Source: Romboutsia sedimentorum (GTDB lineage: Bacteria > Bacillota > Clostridia > Peptostreptococcales > Peptostreptococcaceae). Taken from it: a stretch of 64,000 nucleotides of DNA. This document shows positions 24,161 through 33,560 of the stretch, in pieces (position 1 is the stretch's first letter; each line of letters starts with the position of its first letter). Made by a program: the position numbers and the translations under genes. The DNA lies in contig NZ_JASKYM010000005.1 in assembly GCF_030131845.1 (NCBI RefSeq), positions 1 to 64,000 of the forward strand. The letters run 5' to 3'. The notes below the pieces were generated by a model that searched no databases, had not been told where the DNA came from, and worked only from the letters and a program-made list of their open reading frames with translations.

Positions 24161-24874
24161 ATGATAAATATATTAGTTGCAGAAGATGATAAAAGGATAC
24201 TAAGATTAATAGCTGATTTTCTTAAAAAAGAATCTTATAATGTATTCACAGCAGAGAACGGACAAGATGCACTTGAAATTTTTATTAAAGAAAGTATATC
24301 CTTGGTTATTTTAGATATAATGATGCCTATATATGATGGATGGCATGTGTGTATGGAAATAAGAAAAAAATCTGATATACCAGTTTTAATACTTACAGCA
24401 AGAGATAGTGATTTAGATGAATTAAAGGGATTTGATATAGGTGCGGATGAGTATATTTCTAAGCCTTTTAATCCAAAATTATTAATGGCTAGAGTAAAAA
24501 ACTTACTAAAAAGAGTAGAACATAATAACTTATTAAAAAATGAAAGTAGTATTGACTTAAAAGATGATTTGCACAATAAAAATATATTGTGTTATGAAGA
24601 TGTATGTATAGATTTAGAAGAAAAATTAATGAAAATAGATTCTGAAATAATTGAATTAAAACCAAAAGAATATGATTTAATAGTTTTATTTATTAAAAAT
24701 AAAAATAGATTATTTGAAAGAGAAAATCTTCTTGATTTAGTTTGGGGATATGATTATTTAGGAGATCCTAGAACTTTAGATACTCATATAAATAGGTTGA
24801 GAAATAAGTTGGGATCAAAAGCACACCTATTAAAAACTATAAGAGGTTTTGGATATAAGTTTGGAGGTGAGTAG
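24161..24874 (+). CDS. OmpR/PhoB-family response regulator
   Basis: A 237-residue regulator. The receiver domain (1-115) has NILVAEDDKRI with acidic D9/D10 and the phospho-Asp in LVILDIMMPIYDG, plus LTARD and KPFNPKL. The C-terminal winged helix (about 140-237) shows ELKPKEYDLIVLFIKN and THINRLRNKLG, GFGYKF. It overlaps the ribosome site of the kinase gene that follows, forming a two-gene operon. A likely target is the secreted protein gene downstream, whose promoter carries a direct repeat. Confidence 0.92.
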   Translation: MINILVAEDDKRILRLIADFLKKESYNVFTAENGQDALEIFIKESISLVILDIMMPIYDGWHVCMEIRKKSDIPVLILTARDSDLDELKGFDIGADEYISKPFNPKLLMARVKNLLKRVEHNNLLKNESSIDLKDDLHNKNILCYEDVCIDLEEKLMKIDSEIIELKPKEYDLIVLFIKNKNRLFERENLLDLVWGYDYLGDPRTLDTHINRLRNKLGSKAHLLKTIRGFGYKFGGE

Positions 24875-24875
24875 T

Positions 24876-26342
24876 TTGAAGTCTATAAAAAATAAGTTAC
24901 TCACAGGAATTATATTGATAAATTGTACAATTCTAATTGGAATAATTGCTTTTAAATTAAATTTCGAGGATTTTTATATAAAACAAACAAGTAAGGACTT
25001 AAATAATCTTGGTAGCTCAATTTTAAGTTTAACAAAAGAAGAAAATAAAGATAAATTAATAAATTACATAGAAGAAAATAGTGATAATAATATACTTATT
25101 GATGTTTTTGATAAAAATGATGTAATTATATACTCTAATAATTTCAAATCTATGGAAATGCATAATAATCAACATATGCAAAGAAAAAATAATGGTTTGA
25201 TAACTGATAAAAACAAAATAAATCAAAATTTAAATTCTTATATTGTAAACAATAAACAAGGAACGGAATTTTTAGCAACATATACACAGTCAAAGGATAA
25301 AGATTATTCAATAGTATGCAAGATGCCTATAAGCTCAATTAAAAGTAGTGTTAATATAGCTTCAAATTTTTTACTTATAATTTTTATCCCTATAATACTT
25401 CTTGGTATATTTATGGCGATATGGTTTTCTAAGAAATTCACTAAACCAATAATAGAAATTACAAATATAAGCAATAAAATATCTAATTTAGATTTTGATG
25501 AAAAAATTAATATACATACAAATGATGAAGTAGAGGTTTTAGGTAATAGTATAAATAAATTATCTTTAAAAATTAAGAGTACTATGGATGATTTAAAAAT
25601 TAGAAATGAAAAATTAGAAATACTTATATCTAATAAAATCAAACAAGAAAAATTAAAAAAAGAATTTGTATCTAGTGTTTCTCACGAATTAAAGACTCCT
25701 ATAACTATTATAAATGGATATGCAGAGGGCCTTAGAAGTGATATTTTAGAAAATGAAGAAGATAAAGCTTTTTATATAGATGTCATCTGTGAAGAAAGTG
25801 AAAAAATGGGTGTGATGGTAAATGATTTACTAGATTTGTATAAGATGGAATCTAAGACGTTTAAGATTGAAAAAAAAGAAATAGATATTGATGATTTAAT
25901 AAAAAGTACACTTAAAAAACATGAATTTTTGTTAAAAGAAAAAGATATAAGTATGTATTTGAACTTAGAAAATAATAATGTTTTAAAAAATGTGATTTTA
26001 GGGGATGAGTTAAGAATTGAGCAAGTTTTAAATAATTTATTAAATAATGCTATAAGCCATGTTGACTTAAACAAGCAGATTATAATATCAAGAGAAGAAA
26101 CAAAAGATTGTATCAAGATAAGTGTGTTTAACTCTGGAGATAAAATAGATGAAGAGCACTTAGAAAAAATTTGGGATTCTTTTGTAAGAATAGATAAGGT
26201 TAGAAACTCTTCCCAAAATAGAGTAGGGTTAGGTCTTGCTATTGTTAGAGAGATTATAAATCTTCATAATGGAGAATATGGGGTTTTAAATAAAGAAAAT
26301 GGAGTTGAATTTTGGATTAAATTAAAAAAATTTAGTTTGTGA
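24876..26342 (+). CDS. Sensor histidine kinase with HAMP domain
   Basis: A 488-residue kinase, partner of the regulator just upstream. TM1 is at about 5-25, an extracellular domain of about 140 residues follows, TM2 at about 165-190, HAMP with TNISNKISNLDFD, then phospho-His block FVSSVSHELKTPITI and HATPase boxes NLLNNAISH and GLGLAIVREI. TTG at 24876 follows GGAGGTGA exactly one base after the regulator stop. The extracellular region is Asn-, Met- and His-containing (MEMHNNQHMQRKNN), so a metal ligand is imaginable but unproven. Confidence 0.9.
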   Translation: MKSIKNKLLTGIILINCTILIGIIAFKLNFEDFYIKQTSKDLNNLGSSILSLTKEENKDKLINYIEENSDNNILIDVFDKNDVIIYSNNFKSMEMHNNQHMQRKNNGLITDKNKINQNLNSYIVNNKQGTEFLATYTQSKDKDYSIVCKMPISSIKSSVNIASNFLLIIFIPIILLGIFMAIWFSKKFTKPIIEITNISNKISNLDFDEKINIHTNDEVEVLGNSINKLSLKIKSTMDDLKIRNEKLEILISNKIKQEKLKKEFVSSVSHELKTPITIINGYAEGLRSDILENEEDKAFYIDVICEESEKMGVMVNDLLDLYKMESKTFKIEKKEIDIDDLIKSTLKKHEFLLKEKDISMYLNLENNNVLKNVILGDELRIEQVLNNLLNNAISHVDLNKQIIISREETKDCIKISVFNSGDKIDEEHLEKIWDSFVRIDKVRNSSQNRVGLGLAIVREIINLHNGEYGVLNKENGVEFWIKLKKFSL

Positions 26343-26370
26343 CATTGGTGTGACATTGGGGTTTTATAAT
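26339..26370 (+). promoter_or_regulatory. Promoter with 11-bp direct repeat, likely response-regulator site
   Basis: GTGACATTGG occurs at 26339-26348 and again at 26350-26359, an 11-base period, immediately before TATAAT at 26365-26370. The repeats sit where a -35 element would be, the usual arrangement of PhoB/OmpR-class activator sites. They overlap the stop codon of the kinase gene. Confidence 0.65.
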
Positions 26371-26409
26371 AAAGATACGAAATAAATAATTTATTAGGAG
26401 GTAATATTT

Positions 26410-26853
26410 ATGAAAAAATCTTTAATAGCTTTAGGAGTAGTATCTTTATTAGGACTTGGAACATTTAATGTAACAGCCAATGCAAGTGAGCAAGTTGCAA
26501 AACCAAAGGCAGAAACTTTAACAAGTACACCTATAAAAAACAGAACAGACTGTAAATTAAGTGAAGAACAACAATCTCTTTTAGAAAAAGGATATAATGA
26601 GTTAACAGTTGAGGAGAAAGCTACATTTGATAAATACCATGGTGAATCTAAGAAAGATTTAAATGAAGAACAAATAAATGAGTATTTCAAAGTTCATGAT
26701 AAAGCATTTAAGTATATGGATGATAATTTTAAAGCAGAAATGAAAGAAAAAAGAGAAGAAAGACAAACTAATAGAGAAAACAGAGGACAACATAAAGGTC
26801 AAGGAAATAAAGGTAATCAAAGAGGCCAAGGAAATGGTGCATGTAACAATTAA
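26410..26853 (+). CDS. Secreted Gln/Gly/Asn-tailed protein, possible target of the upstream two-component system
   Basis: A 147-residue protein with a clear signal peptide (KKSLIALGVVSLLGLGTFNVTANA, cleavage near residue 25). A helical middle domain has LSEEQQSLLEKGYNELTVEEKA and a tail is rich in Gly, Gln, Asn and Arg (RENRGQHKGQGNKGNQRGQ). I do not recognise the family. The gene follows a promoter with two tandem repeats right after a regulator/kinase operon, and a strong AGGAGG site. An exported stress or envelope factor is possible. Confidence 0.75.
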   Translation: MKKSLIALGVVSLLGLGTFNVTANASEQVAKPKAETLTSTPIKNRTDCKLSEEQQSLLEKGYNELTVEEKATFDKYHGESKKDLNEEQINEYFKVHDKAFKYMDDNFKAEMKEKREERQTNRENRGQHKGQGNKGNQRGQGNGACNN

Positions 26854-26874
26854 ATTTTAATAAGATTATAGAAA

Positions 26875-26912
26875 AAGATAGATTTAATTTTAAATTAAAT
26901 CTATCTTTTTTT
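26875..26912 (+). terminator. Terminator of the secreted protein gene (bidirectional)
   Basis: AAGATAGATTTAA pairs with TTAAATCTATCTT with a T run after it and A residues before it. It also lies just beyond the stop of the convergent guanine deaminase gene. Confidence 0.85.
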
Positions 26913-26920
26913 TATGTAAA

Positions 26921-28171
26921 TTATATTAATTTACCACTCACATATCTATGATAAATATGTCTATCATCACCTAAATAAATGAATTTTTCTAATCTTTCAA
27001 GTAAACTGTAATTATCAAAATTAAGATCCGAGTCATCTATAACAAGAGCATCAAATTCATAATCTTTTTCAAAACTTCCAATATTTCCAAAGAAAGAACC
27101 GCCACCCTTAGTAGCTATATAAAAAGCTTCACTAAGTGTTAAAAAATCATATTCTTTATTTTGAGCCCATATAAGTTTTGAAAATTCTATAGCATAAACA
27201 ATGGCCTTGAAAATTGAAAAACTATGACCGCCGCTTACATCACTTCCAAATGCTATCTTGACATTATTGTTTAGAAGCTTCCTTATAGGCATTATACCAC
27301 TACCTAAATTTGCATTTGAAGTAGGGCAATGAACTGCATAAACATTTTTAGTTTTCATAAGATTTATTTCATCATCTGTTAAATGAACACAATGTGCCAT
27401 AAGTGTAGGGGTATCACCAAATAAATTGTAACTATCATACACATCTCCATAAAATTTAGAACGTGGATGAAGTTCTTTTACCCAATTTATTTCGCCTATG
27501 TTTTCAGATAAATGAGATTGAACAGGTAAGTTGTATTTTATGGCTATTTCACCTAGGTTTTTTAGCAAAATTTCACTACAAGTAGGTACAAATCTAGGCG
27601 TTATAATAGGTTTAACTAATTCTGATTTATTTAGATATCTTTTTATAATGTCTAAAGTATCATTAATTGAAGTCATGGTATATTCACAAAGACTATCACA
27701 CGAGTTTCTATCCATATTTACCTTACCAACACAACCACCAATGCCAGAGTCTATTAAAATATCCATCAACTTCATTGTAGATTCTTTATGTATTGTTGCA
27801 AAAGCAGCTACCCGCGTAGTTCCATTTTTATATATTTCTTTTACAAACTTAGAATACATTTTTTTGCCATAATCAATATCTTTATATTTTGATTCCTCAG
27901 GAAATGTATAATCGTTAAGCCAAGGAAGCAATTCTTTGTCCATAGCAATGCCAACATTTCTAAATTGAGGAGCGTGACAATGTAAATCATTCATTCCAGG
28001 AATTATAAGCTTATCTTTGTAGTCTATTAATTCGTAGTTTTTATATTGTTTTGGAATTTCATTATAAACACCAACTATTTTATTATTAGATAAAATAATA
28101 TAGCCATCTTTTATTATTTCAAATTTATCATATGTAGGAGTAAAAATAATGTTTCCTTTAATAATTTTCAT
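26921..28171 (-). CDS. guaD: Guanine deaminase
   Basis: A 416-residue amidohydrolase converting guanine to xanthine and ammonia. The Zn motif is PGMNDLHCHAPQ, with AFRN-like QFRNVGIAMDKELLPWL typical of guanine deaminase. SHLSEN, MAHCVHL, and FGSDVSGGHS follow as the other metal and substrate residues. The ATG follows AAGAGGTG. It is divergent from the xanthine dehydrogenase operon. Its leader contains a long hairpin ending in a T run just before the ribosome site, which suggests attenuation. It feeds xanthine directly to the microcompartment pathway. Confidence 0.93.
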   Translation of the reverse strand: MKIIKGNIIFTPTYDKFEIIKDGYIILSNNKIVGVYNEIPKQYKNYELIDYKDKLIIPGMNDLHCHAPQFRNVGIAMDKELLPWLNDYTFPEESKYKDIDYGKKMYSKFVKEIYKNGTTRVAAFATIHKESTMKLMDILIDSGIGGCVGKVNMDRNSCDSLCEYTMTSINDTLDIIKRYLNKSELVKPIITPRFVPTCSEILLKNLGEIAIKYNLPVQSHLSENIGEINWVKELHPRSKFYGDVYDSYNLFGDTPTLMAHCVHLTDDEINLMKTKNVYAVHCPTSNANLGSGIMPIRKLLNNNVKIAFGSDVSGGHSFSIFKAIVYAIEFSKLIWAQNKEYDFLTLSEAFYIATKGGGSFFGNIGSFEKDYEFDALVIDDSDLNFDNYSLLERLEKFIYLGDDRHIYHRYVSGKLI

Positions 28172-28182
28172 TAAACACCTCT

Positions 28183-28256
28183 TAAAAAATTTATTGTATT
28201 TGATATTGAATATATATGATTATTGCTTAACAAATATTCAGTATCAAATACAATAA
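28183..28256 (-). promoter_or_regulatory. Terminator-like hairpin in the guanine deaminase leader
   Basis: On the minus strand TTATTGTATTTGATACTGAA (28256 downward) pairs along 23 bases with its complement ending at 28191, one mismatch. It is followed by ATTTTTT and then the ribosome binding site. A long AT-rich stem plus T run between promoter and start codon is the plan of a transcription attenuator, or the symmetrical site could bind a regulator. Confidence 0.55.
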
Positions 28257-28406
28257 ACTACGTAGAAAATAAACTTTTAAAGTTGTACAAAAACCTTTCA
28301 AAAGGTACTATAAAAAACTAAAAAATCATATCTTTTAAGTAACCAAAAAATTAATCAATATGAGATTAGTATAGTAAAACAAGTAAATTTTATTTTGGAG
28401 GATAAT

Positions 28407-29270
28407 ATGGTTAAAGAAGTATTTAAAGTTAAAAGTTTAGAAAGTGCGCTATATATACTTGAAGTTAATAAATATAGAGCAAAAGTTATAGCGGGTGGAA
28501 CTGATTTAGTTGTTGATATGAAAAATGACAAATTTGATAAAGAAATTTTAATTGATATATCAGATGTAAAACAGCTTAAGTTTATAGAAGATGAAGGGGA
28601 TATTATGAAAATAGGTGGATGCACCACACTTAATGAAATCATAAAATCACCCAAAATAAACTCTAACTTGCAAGGTTTAAAAAAAGCATGTAGTTTAGTA
28701 GGTTCACCTCAAATAAGAAGTAGAGCCACAATAGGTGGAAATATATGCAATGCATCACCAAGCTCGGATTTAATACCCCCACTTTTAGCACTAGATGCTA
28801 AGGTATGTATACAAAGTAAAAATTCTGAGAGAAAAGAATACTTAAAGGATATATTATTAGACAAAAATAAAATTAAACTAAATGAAGATGAAATTTTAAA
28901 GTATATAGAATTTAAGAATTTAAATCCAAATCAAGTGCTATCTTTTGTTAAACTTGGTTTTAGAAAATCATTATCAATATCTAAAATCTCATGCAGTGTA
29001 TTGCTAGAAATAGAAGAAAATAAATTTAAAAATATGAATATAGCATTAGGAGCATTAAGCAAAATAGCAATGCGAGAATATGAAGTTGAACAATATTTAA
29101 AAGGAAAATCTATTAATCAGAATACTATCAATAAAGCATTAGATATAGTGCAGGAAAGTATTAGTGAGCGATTAAAAAATAGAGCAAGTGTAGAATTTAA
29201 ATCTAATGCAGTTAAAGGCGTATTAAAGCAAGCTATATATGAAGGCATAAGCTTATATAATATTAATTAA
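28407..29270 (+). CDS. xdhB: Xanthine dehydrogenase FAD-binding subunit
   Basis: A 287-residue FAD subunit (CO-dehydrogenase flavoprotein family), part of a molybdenum hydroxylase. The FAD sites are KVIAGGTDLVVDMK near the N terminus and RSRATIGGNICNASPSSDLIP. The C-terminal domain ends in SVEFKSNAVKGVL. ATG at 28407 follows GGAGGA. It is the first gene of the FAD / iron-sulfur / molybdenum operon that oxidises hypoxanthine to xanthine, passing electrons to NAD or ferredoxin. Confidence 0.92.
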   Translation: MVKEVFKVKSLESALYILEVNKYRAKVIAGGTDLVVDMKNDKFDKEILIDISDVKQLKFIEDEGDIMKIGGCTTLNEIIKSPKINSNLQGLKKACSLVGSPQIRSRATIGGNICNASPSSDLIPPLLALDAKVCIQSKNSERKEYLKDILLDKNKIKLNEDEILKYIEFKNLNPNQVLSFVKLGFRKSLSISKISCSVLLEIEENKFKNMNIALGALSKIAMREYEVEQYLKGKSINQNTINKALDIVQESISERLKNRASVEFKSNAVKGVLKQAIYEGISLYNIN

Positions 29271-29289
29271 AAATAGTAGGAGAAAAATT

Positions 29290-29748
29290 ATGAAAAATAT
29301 TAATTTAAATATAAATGAAACTATATATAATGTAGATATAAAAGAAGATGACAGGCTTATAGATGTACTTAGAGATAACCTCAAACTAACTGGAACCAAA
29401 GAAGGCTGTGGAGAAGGTGAATGCGGTGCTTGTTCTGTTATTATGGATGAAGAATTAGTTAACTCTTGTTTAGTGCTTGCTTTTCAAGCGGATGGAAAAA
29501 AAATAACAACTATTGAAGGTGTAAAAGATGAGTATATAAAGCAAGCATTTATTGACGTAGGAGCAGTACAATGTGGGTTTTGTACGCCAGGTATGATACT
29601 TAGTGGAAAATCTATATTAGATAAAAATGTTTCTCCAAGCAAAGAAGAAATAAGAGATGCTATATCAGGTAATTTGTGCAGATGTACAGGTTACAATAAG
29701 ATAGTAGATGCTATATACTTAGCATCAACTGTAAGGAGAGATAAGTAG
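29290..29748 (+). CDS. xdhC: Xanthine dehydrogenase [2Fe-2S] subunit
   Basis: A 152-residue protein with two [2Fe-2S] clusters. The plant-type cluster ligands are in GCGEGECGACSV ... SC, and the second cluster in CGFCTPGM and CRCTGY. Length and order are typical. It sits 19 bases after the FAD subunit and overlaps the molybdenum subunit by one base. Confidence 0.95.
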   Translation: MKNINLNINETIYNVDIKEDDRLIDVLRDNLKLTGTKEGCGEGECGACSVIMDEELVNSCLVLAFQADGKKITTIEGVKDEYIKQAFIDVGAVQCGFCTPGMILSGKSILDKNVSPSKEEIRDAISGNLCRCTGYNKIVDAIYLASTVRRDK

Positions 29749-31898
29749 TGAATAGTGTTGGGAAAAATATAAAAAGAGTAGATGCTTACGATAAAGTTAA
29801 TGGAAAAGCAATATATCCACAAGATATATATTTTGAAGATATGCTATATGGAGAAACTTTAAGGTCTAATAAACCTCATGCATACATAGAACTTGATATA
29901 AGTGAAGCTAAAAAAATAGAAGGGGTAATAAAGATATTTACAGCAAAGGATGTACCTTATAACCACCATGGAGTAGTGTTTAAAGATAATGAAGTATTTT
30001 GTGATAAAAAGGTAAGAAGGATAGGCGATCCGATAGCTTTTGTTGTAGCTACAAATAAAGAAATTGCTAAAAAAGCTTTAAAGGCTATAAATGTAGAATA
30101 TAAAGAAATAGAAGCTGTATTTGATCCAATAAAAGCAATGAAAGAAAATAGCCCAAAAGTGCATGGCAATGATACTAACATAGTTCATCATTTTAAACTT
30201 AGAAATGGAGATGTTGAAAAGTCATTTGAAGATTGCGATGTAATAGTTGAAAATGAATATGTTGTTCCACAGGTTGACCATGCTTTTTTACAACCTGAAA
30301 GTGGAGTGGCAAAAATTGATGAAAAAGGCAAAATAATATTATACACAGCAACTCAATATCCACATTTTGATGTATGTGAAATAGCACAGGCATTACAAAT
30401 AGATCAAAAACAAGTGAAAATAATAAACTGTGCAGTTGGAGGTGCTTTTGGAGGAAGAGAAGATATAACAATGCAAATCCATCTATCTCTTGCAGCAAAA
30501 ATATTAAAAAGGCCAATTAAAACTACCTATTCTAGAGAAGAATCATTTATAGCACATTCCAAAAGACATTCAATGATTATGAAATATAAAACCGGAGCAA
30601 CTAAAGATGGAAAATTAAAAGCATTAAAAGCTACTATAATAGGGGATACTGGAGCTTATGCATCCTGGGCAATAAATGTATTAAGAAAAGCGGGAGTTCA
30701 TGCAACTGGACCCTATGAAATAGAAAATGTATGTGTAGATAGTTACGCAGTATATACAAATAATCCATTTAGTGGTGCTATGAGAGGCTTTGGTGCAACT
30801 CAAGTTCCAATAGCTTATGAACAACAAATGGATATAATAGCAAATAAACTAAACATAGACCCTATAGAATTTAGATTAAAAAATATATTTAAAAAAGGAA
30901 GTAAAACAGCTACTAATCAAATATTAAAAGAAAGCGTTCCACTTGAAAAATGTATAAATGAAGTTAAAAAAAATATGGACTTTAGTAAAAAGGGATGCGG
31001 CATAGGAATAATGTTTTATGGAACGGGATATGGAAATGGATTTCCAGATGTTTCAAATGCAAGAGCTAAAATAAATCAAGATGGAAAAGTAGAAATATAT
31101 ATTGGAGCAACTGAAGTAGGCCAAGGTGCAAAAACTATAATGAGTCAAATAGGAGCAGAGGTTTTAAAAATTAATGTAGAGGACATAATATTTGTAAATG
31201 AAGATACAGAAATAACTCCAGACTCTGGAACAGCAGCGGCAAGTCGTCAAACTTACAATAGTGGAAATGCCGTAAAAATAGCTTGTGAAAAGCTAAGAGA
31301 TGAAATAAATAAAAAATATGATATAAACAACTGTAATTTAAAAGATGTATATAAAAATATTGATAAAGAACTTTTAATTAAAGAGGGCTCTTTTAAAGCA
31401 CACTCAACAATGATGGATGAAGAAACTGGTATAGGAGAACCATATTGGCCGTATACTTTTGGAGCTTGTGGAGTTGAGGTTGATGTAGACGAAGAAACTG
31501 GAGAAATTAAAATATTAAATGCAGTTGTAGCACAAGATGTAGGAAAAGCAATAAATCCTCATTTAATAGAAGGGCAAATAGATGGAGGCTTTGCTATGGG
31601 TGTTGGATATACTTTAATGGAAGATTTAAATGTTGTAAATGGAGAAATTAAAAATAACAGACTATCTAAATATATTATACCAACATCACTAGATACAATA
31701 GATTTTAAGAAAATAATAGTAGAAGATGAGGAAAGTTCTGCACCGTTTGGAGCAAAGGGAATAGGTGAACCAGTAATGGTATATGTAGCCCCTGCAATTT
31801 TAAATGCAATCTCTAGTGCTAGTGGAATTAGGGTGAAAAAATTACCTGCGACACCTGATAATATAATTAAAAATATAAAAGAAAAAATGAAAATTTAA
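29748..31898 (+). CDS. xdhA: Xanthine dehydrogenase molybdenum-binding subunit
   Basis: A 716-residue catalytic subunit of the xanthine dehydrogenase family, oxidising hypoxanthine (and related purines) at a molybdopterin centre. Visible are GGAFGGRED, AMRGFGATQVP, the EVGQGAKT segment, RQTYNSGNA, and the C-terminal GAKGIGEPVM with the catalytic Glu. GTG at 29748 overlaps the preceding stop. It is slightly shorter than many family members. Whether it needs labile selenium cannot be read; no selenium accessory genes are in the window. Confidence 0.93.
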   Translation: MNSVGKNIKRVDAYDKVNGKAIYPQDIYFEDMLYGETLRSNKPHAYIELDISEAKKIEGVIKIFTAKDVPYNHHGVVFKDNEVFCDKKVRRIGDPIAFVVATNKEIAKKALKAINVEYKEIEAVFDPIKAMKENSPKVHGNDTNIVHHFKLRNGDVEKSFEDCDVIVENEYVVPQVDHAFLQPESGVAKIDEKGKIILYTATQYPHFDVCEIAQALQIDQKQVKIINCAVGGAFGGREDITMQIHLSLAAKILKRPIKTTYSREESFIAHSKRHSMIMKYKTGATKDGKLKALKATIIGDTGAYASWAINVLRKAGVHATGPYEIENVCVDSYAVYTNNPFSGAMRGFGATQVPIAYEQQMDIIANKLNIDPIEFRLKNIFKKGSKTATNQILKESVPLEKCINEVKKNMDFSKKGCGIGIMFYGTGYGNGFPDVSNARAKINQDGKVEIYIGATEVGQGAKTIMSQIGAEVLKINVEDIIFVNEDTEITPDSGTAAASRQTYNSGNAVKIACEKLRDEINKKYDINNCNLKDVYKNIDKELLIKEGSFKAHSTMMDEETGIGEPYWPYTFGACGVEVDVDEETGEIKILNAVVAQDVGKAINPHLIEGQIDGGFAMGVGYTLMEDLNVVNGEIKNNRLSKYIIPTSLDTIDFKKIIVEDEESSAPFGAKGIGEPVMVYVAPAILNAISSASGIRVKKLPATPDNIIKNIKEKMKI

Positions 31899-32094
31899 AT
31901 CTTGATAAGATTAAATATTTATAAATTATCTCGTTGTTGATAATTACCAATAAAGCATATTTTATACTGAATAAATAAAGATAGTTGTTTAAGTTATATT
32001 AACTTAATTTATATACTATAAATAGCTAGCTCAAACTACTTACTTATAAAGTGAGAGTTTAAGTATAGTAATAAAATTAGGAGGATTTGTGTAT
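31899..32094 (+). other. Intergenic leader before the purine permease gene
   Basis: AT-rich, no gene. A weak partial symmetry is present around CTCAAACTACTTAC...GTGAGAGTTTAAG (about 32027-32063). The conserved core of a purine riboswitch is not seen. No terminator follows the dehydrogenase operon, so read-through into the permease is possible. Confidence 0.35.
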
Positions 32095-33399
32095 ATGGAG
32101 TTTTTAGAAAAAAAGTTTAAGCTCACACAACACAATACGAACGTAAAAACTGAAGTATTAGCAGGTATTACAACCTTTATGACAATGGCATATATATTAG
32201 TTGTAAATGCTAATGTTTTAGGCGATGCAGGTATGGATAAAGGTGCAGTATTTGCAGCGACTGCAATATCAGCATTTATAGGTACTATGCTTATGGGATT
32301 ACTTGCAAATTACCCAATAGCACTAGCACCTGGTATGGGGCTTAATGCATTTTTCGCTTATACAGTAGTTATAGCAATGGGACATAGTTGGCAATTTGCA
32401 TTGTGTGCAGTATTTATTGAAGGGATAATATTTATATTACTTACAATTACAAATATACGTGAAGAAATAATAAACTGCATACCGCCATTACTCAAACATG
32501 CAGTTACTGCAGGTATAGGACTATTCATTGCTTTTATAGGATTAGTAAATTCTGGAATTGTAGAACAAGGAGGTGCTATATTAACCCTTGGAAGTATGAA
32601 AGCACCGTTAGTATTATTGTCAGTATTGGGACTTATAATAGCGGCAGTACTTATGTGCAAAAATGTAAAAGGTGCATTTTTATTATCTATGGTAATAACA
32701 GCTGCAATTGGGATGGTATGTGGATTAGTAGAAATTCCAAAAGCCTTAGTTTCAACTATACCATCTTTAGAACCAATATTTTTAAAAGCATTTTCAGTAA
32801 ATACATCACAAATATTTAGTTTTGATATGATAGTAGTAGTATTTACGTTCTTATTTGTTGATTTATTTGATACTGTAGGTTGTTTAGTTGGAGTTGCATC
32901 AAAGGGAAATCTTTTAAATGAGGATGGAACACTACCTCGTGCGAAAGAAGCTTTACTTGCAGATGCAATAGGAACAACAGTAGGAGCGCTTCTTGGTACT
33001 TCTACAGTTACATCTTATGTTGAAAGTTCAGCAGGGATAGCAGAGGGCGGAAGAACAGGACTTACAGCGGTAACTACTGGGTTCTTATTTTTAGTATCTC
33101 TATTCTTTGCACCGATATTTACAGCAATACCACCTCAAGCAACAGGACCTATATTGGTATTAGTTGGAGTGTTGATGGCAAGTTCTGTACTTGAAATAAA
33201 CTTTAAAGACCCAACAGATGCAATACCTGCATTTTTAACCTTTACAATGATGCCACTTGCCTACAGTATAGCCGATGGTATTATATTTGGTATAATATCC
33301 TACACTATACTTAAGTTTGTATGTGGTCAAAAGGAAAAAGTTAACTTGTCGCTTGTAATTTTAAGTATATTATTTATATGTAAATTTATATTCTTATAA
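32095..33399 (+). CDS. AzgA-type (NCS2) guanine/hypoxanthine permease
   Basis: A 434-residue permease of the PbuG/PbuO/GhxP group importing guanine, hypoxanthine or adenine with protons. It begins EFLEKKFKLTQHNTNVKTEVLAG, followed by FMTMAYILVVNANVLG and LAPGMGLNAFFAYTVV, then FVDLFDTVG and the GTSTVTSYVESSAGIAEGGRTGL signature. ATG at 32095 matches family starts; GTG at 32089 is closer to the AGGAGG site and is an alternative. It complements the xanthine-type permease at 11920. Confidence 0.9.
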   Translation: MEFLEKKFKLTQHNTNVKTEVLAGITTFMTMAYILVVNANVLGDAGMDKGAVFAATAISAFIGTMLMGLLANYPIALAPGMGLNAFFAYTVVIAMGHSWQFALCAVFIEGIIFILLTITNIREEIINCIPPLLKHAVTAGIGLFIAFIGLVNSGIVEQGGAILTLGSMKAPLVLLSVLGLIIAAVLMCKNVKGAFLLSMVITAAIGMVCGLVEIPKALVSTIPSLEPIFLKAFSVNTSQIFSFDMIVVVFTFLFVDLFDTVGCLVGVASKGNLLNEDGTLPRAKEALLADAIGTTVGALLGTSTVTSYVESSAGIAEGGRTGLTAVTTGFLFLVSLFFAPIFTAIPPQATGPILVLVGVLMASSVLEINFKDPTDAIPAFLTFTMMPLAYSIADGIIFGIISYTILKFVCGQKEKVNLSLVILSILFICKFIFL

Positions 33400-33401
33400 A
33401 A

Positions 33402-33434
33402 AGAGTCTCCTTTGACATCAAAGGAGACTTTTTA
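33402..33434 (+). terminator. Terminator of the purine permease gene
   Basis: AGTCTCCTTTGA pairs with TCAAAGGAGACT, loop CA, followed by TTTTT. Confidence 0.92.
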
Positions 33435-33560
33435 AAATTCACGCAAACGTGAAATTAAAAGCAGAAAATTATAGTAATAAATACGTAAAAAATGATATTA
33501 TTAACCTAAGTGAAAGTCAAACTATAAAAATGCTACAAATTTGGAAAAGGAGAAAATTAC

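Noticed and set aside
8164-32094. Purine riboswitches before ade, guaD, xdh, the permeases and the microcompartment operon
   Set aside because: I looked for the conserved ATATGG ... GTTTCTACC core in each leader and found none by eye. A covariance-model search would be decisive.
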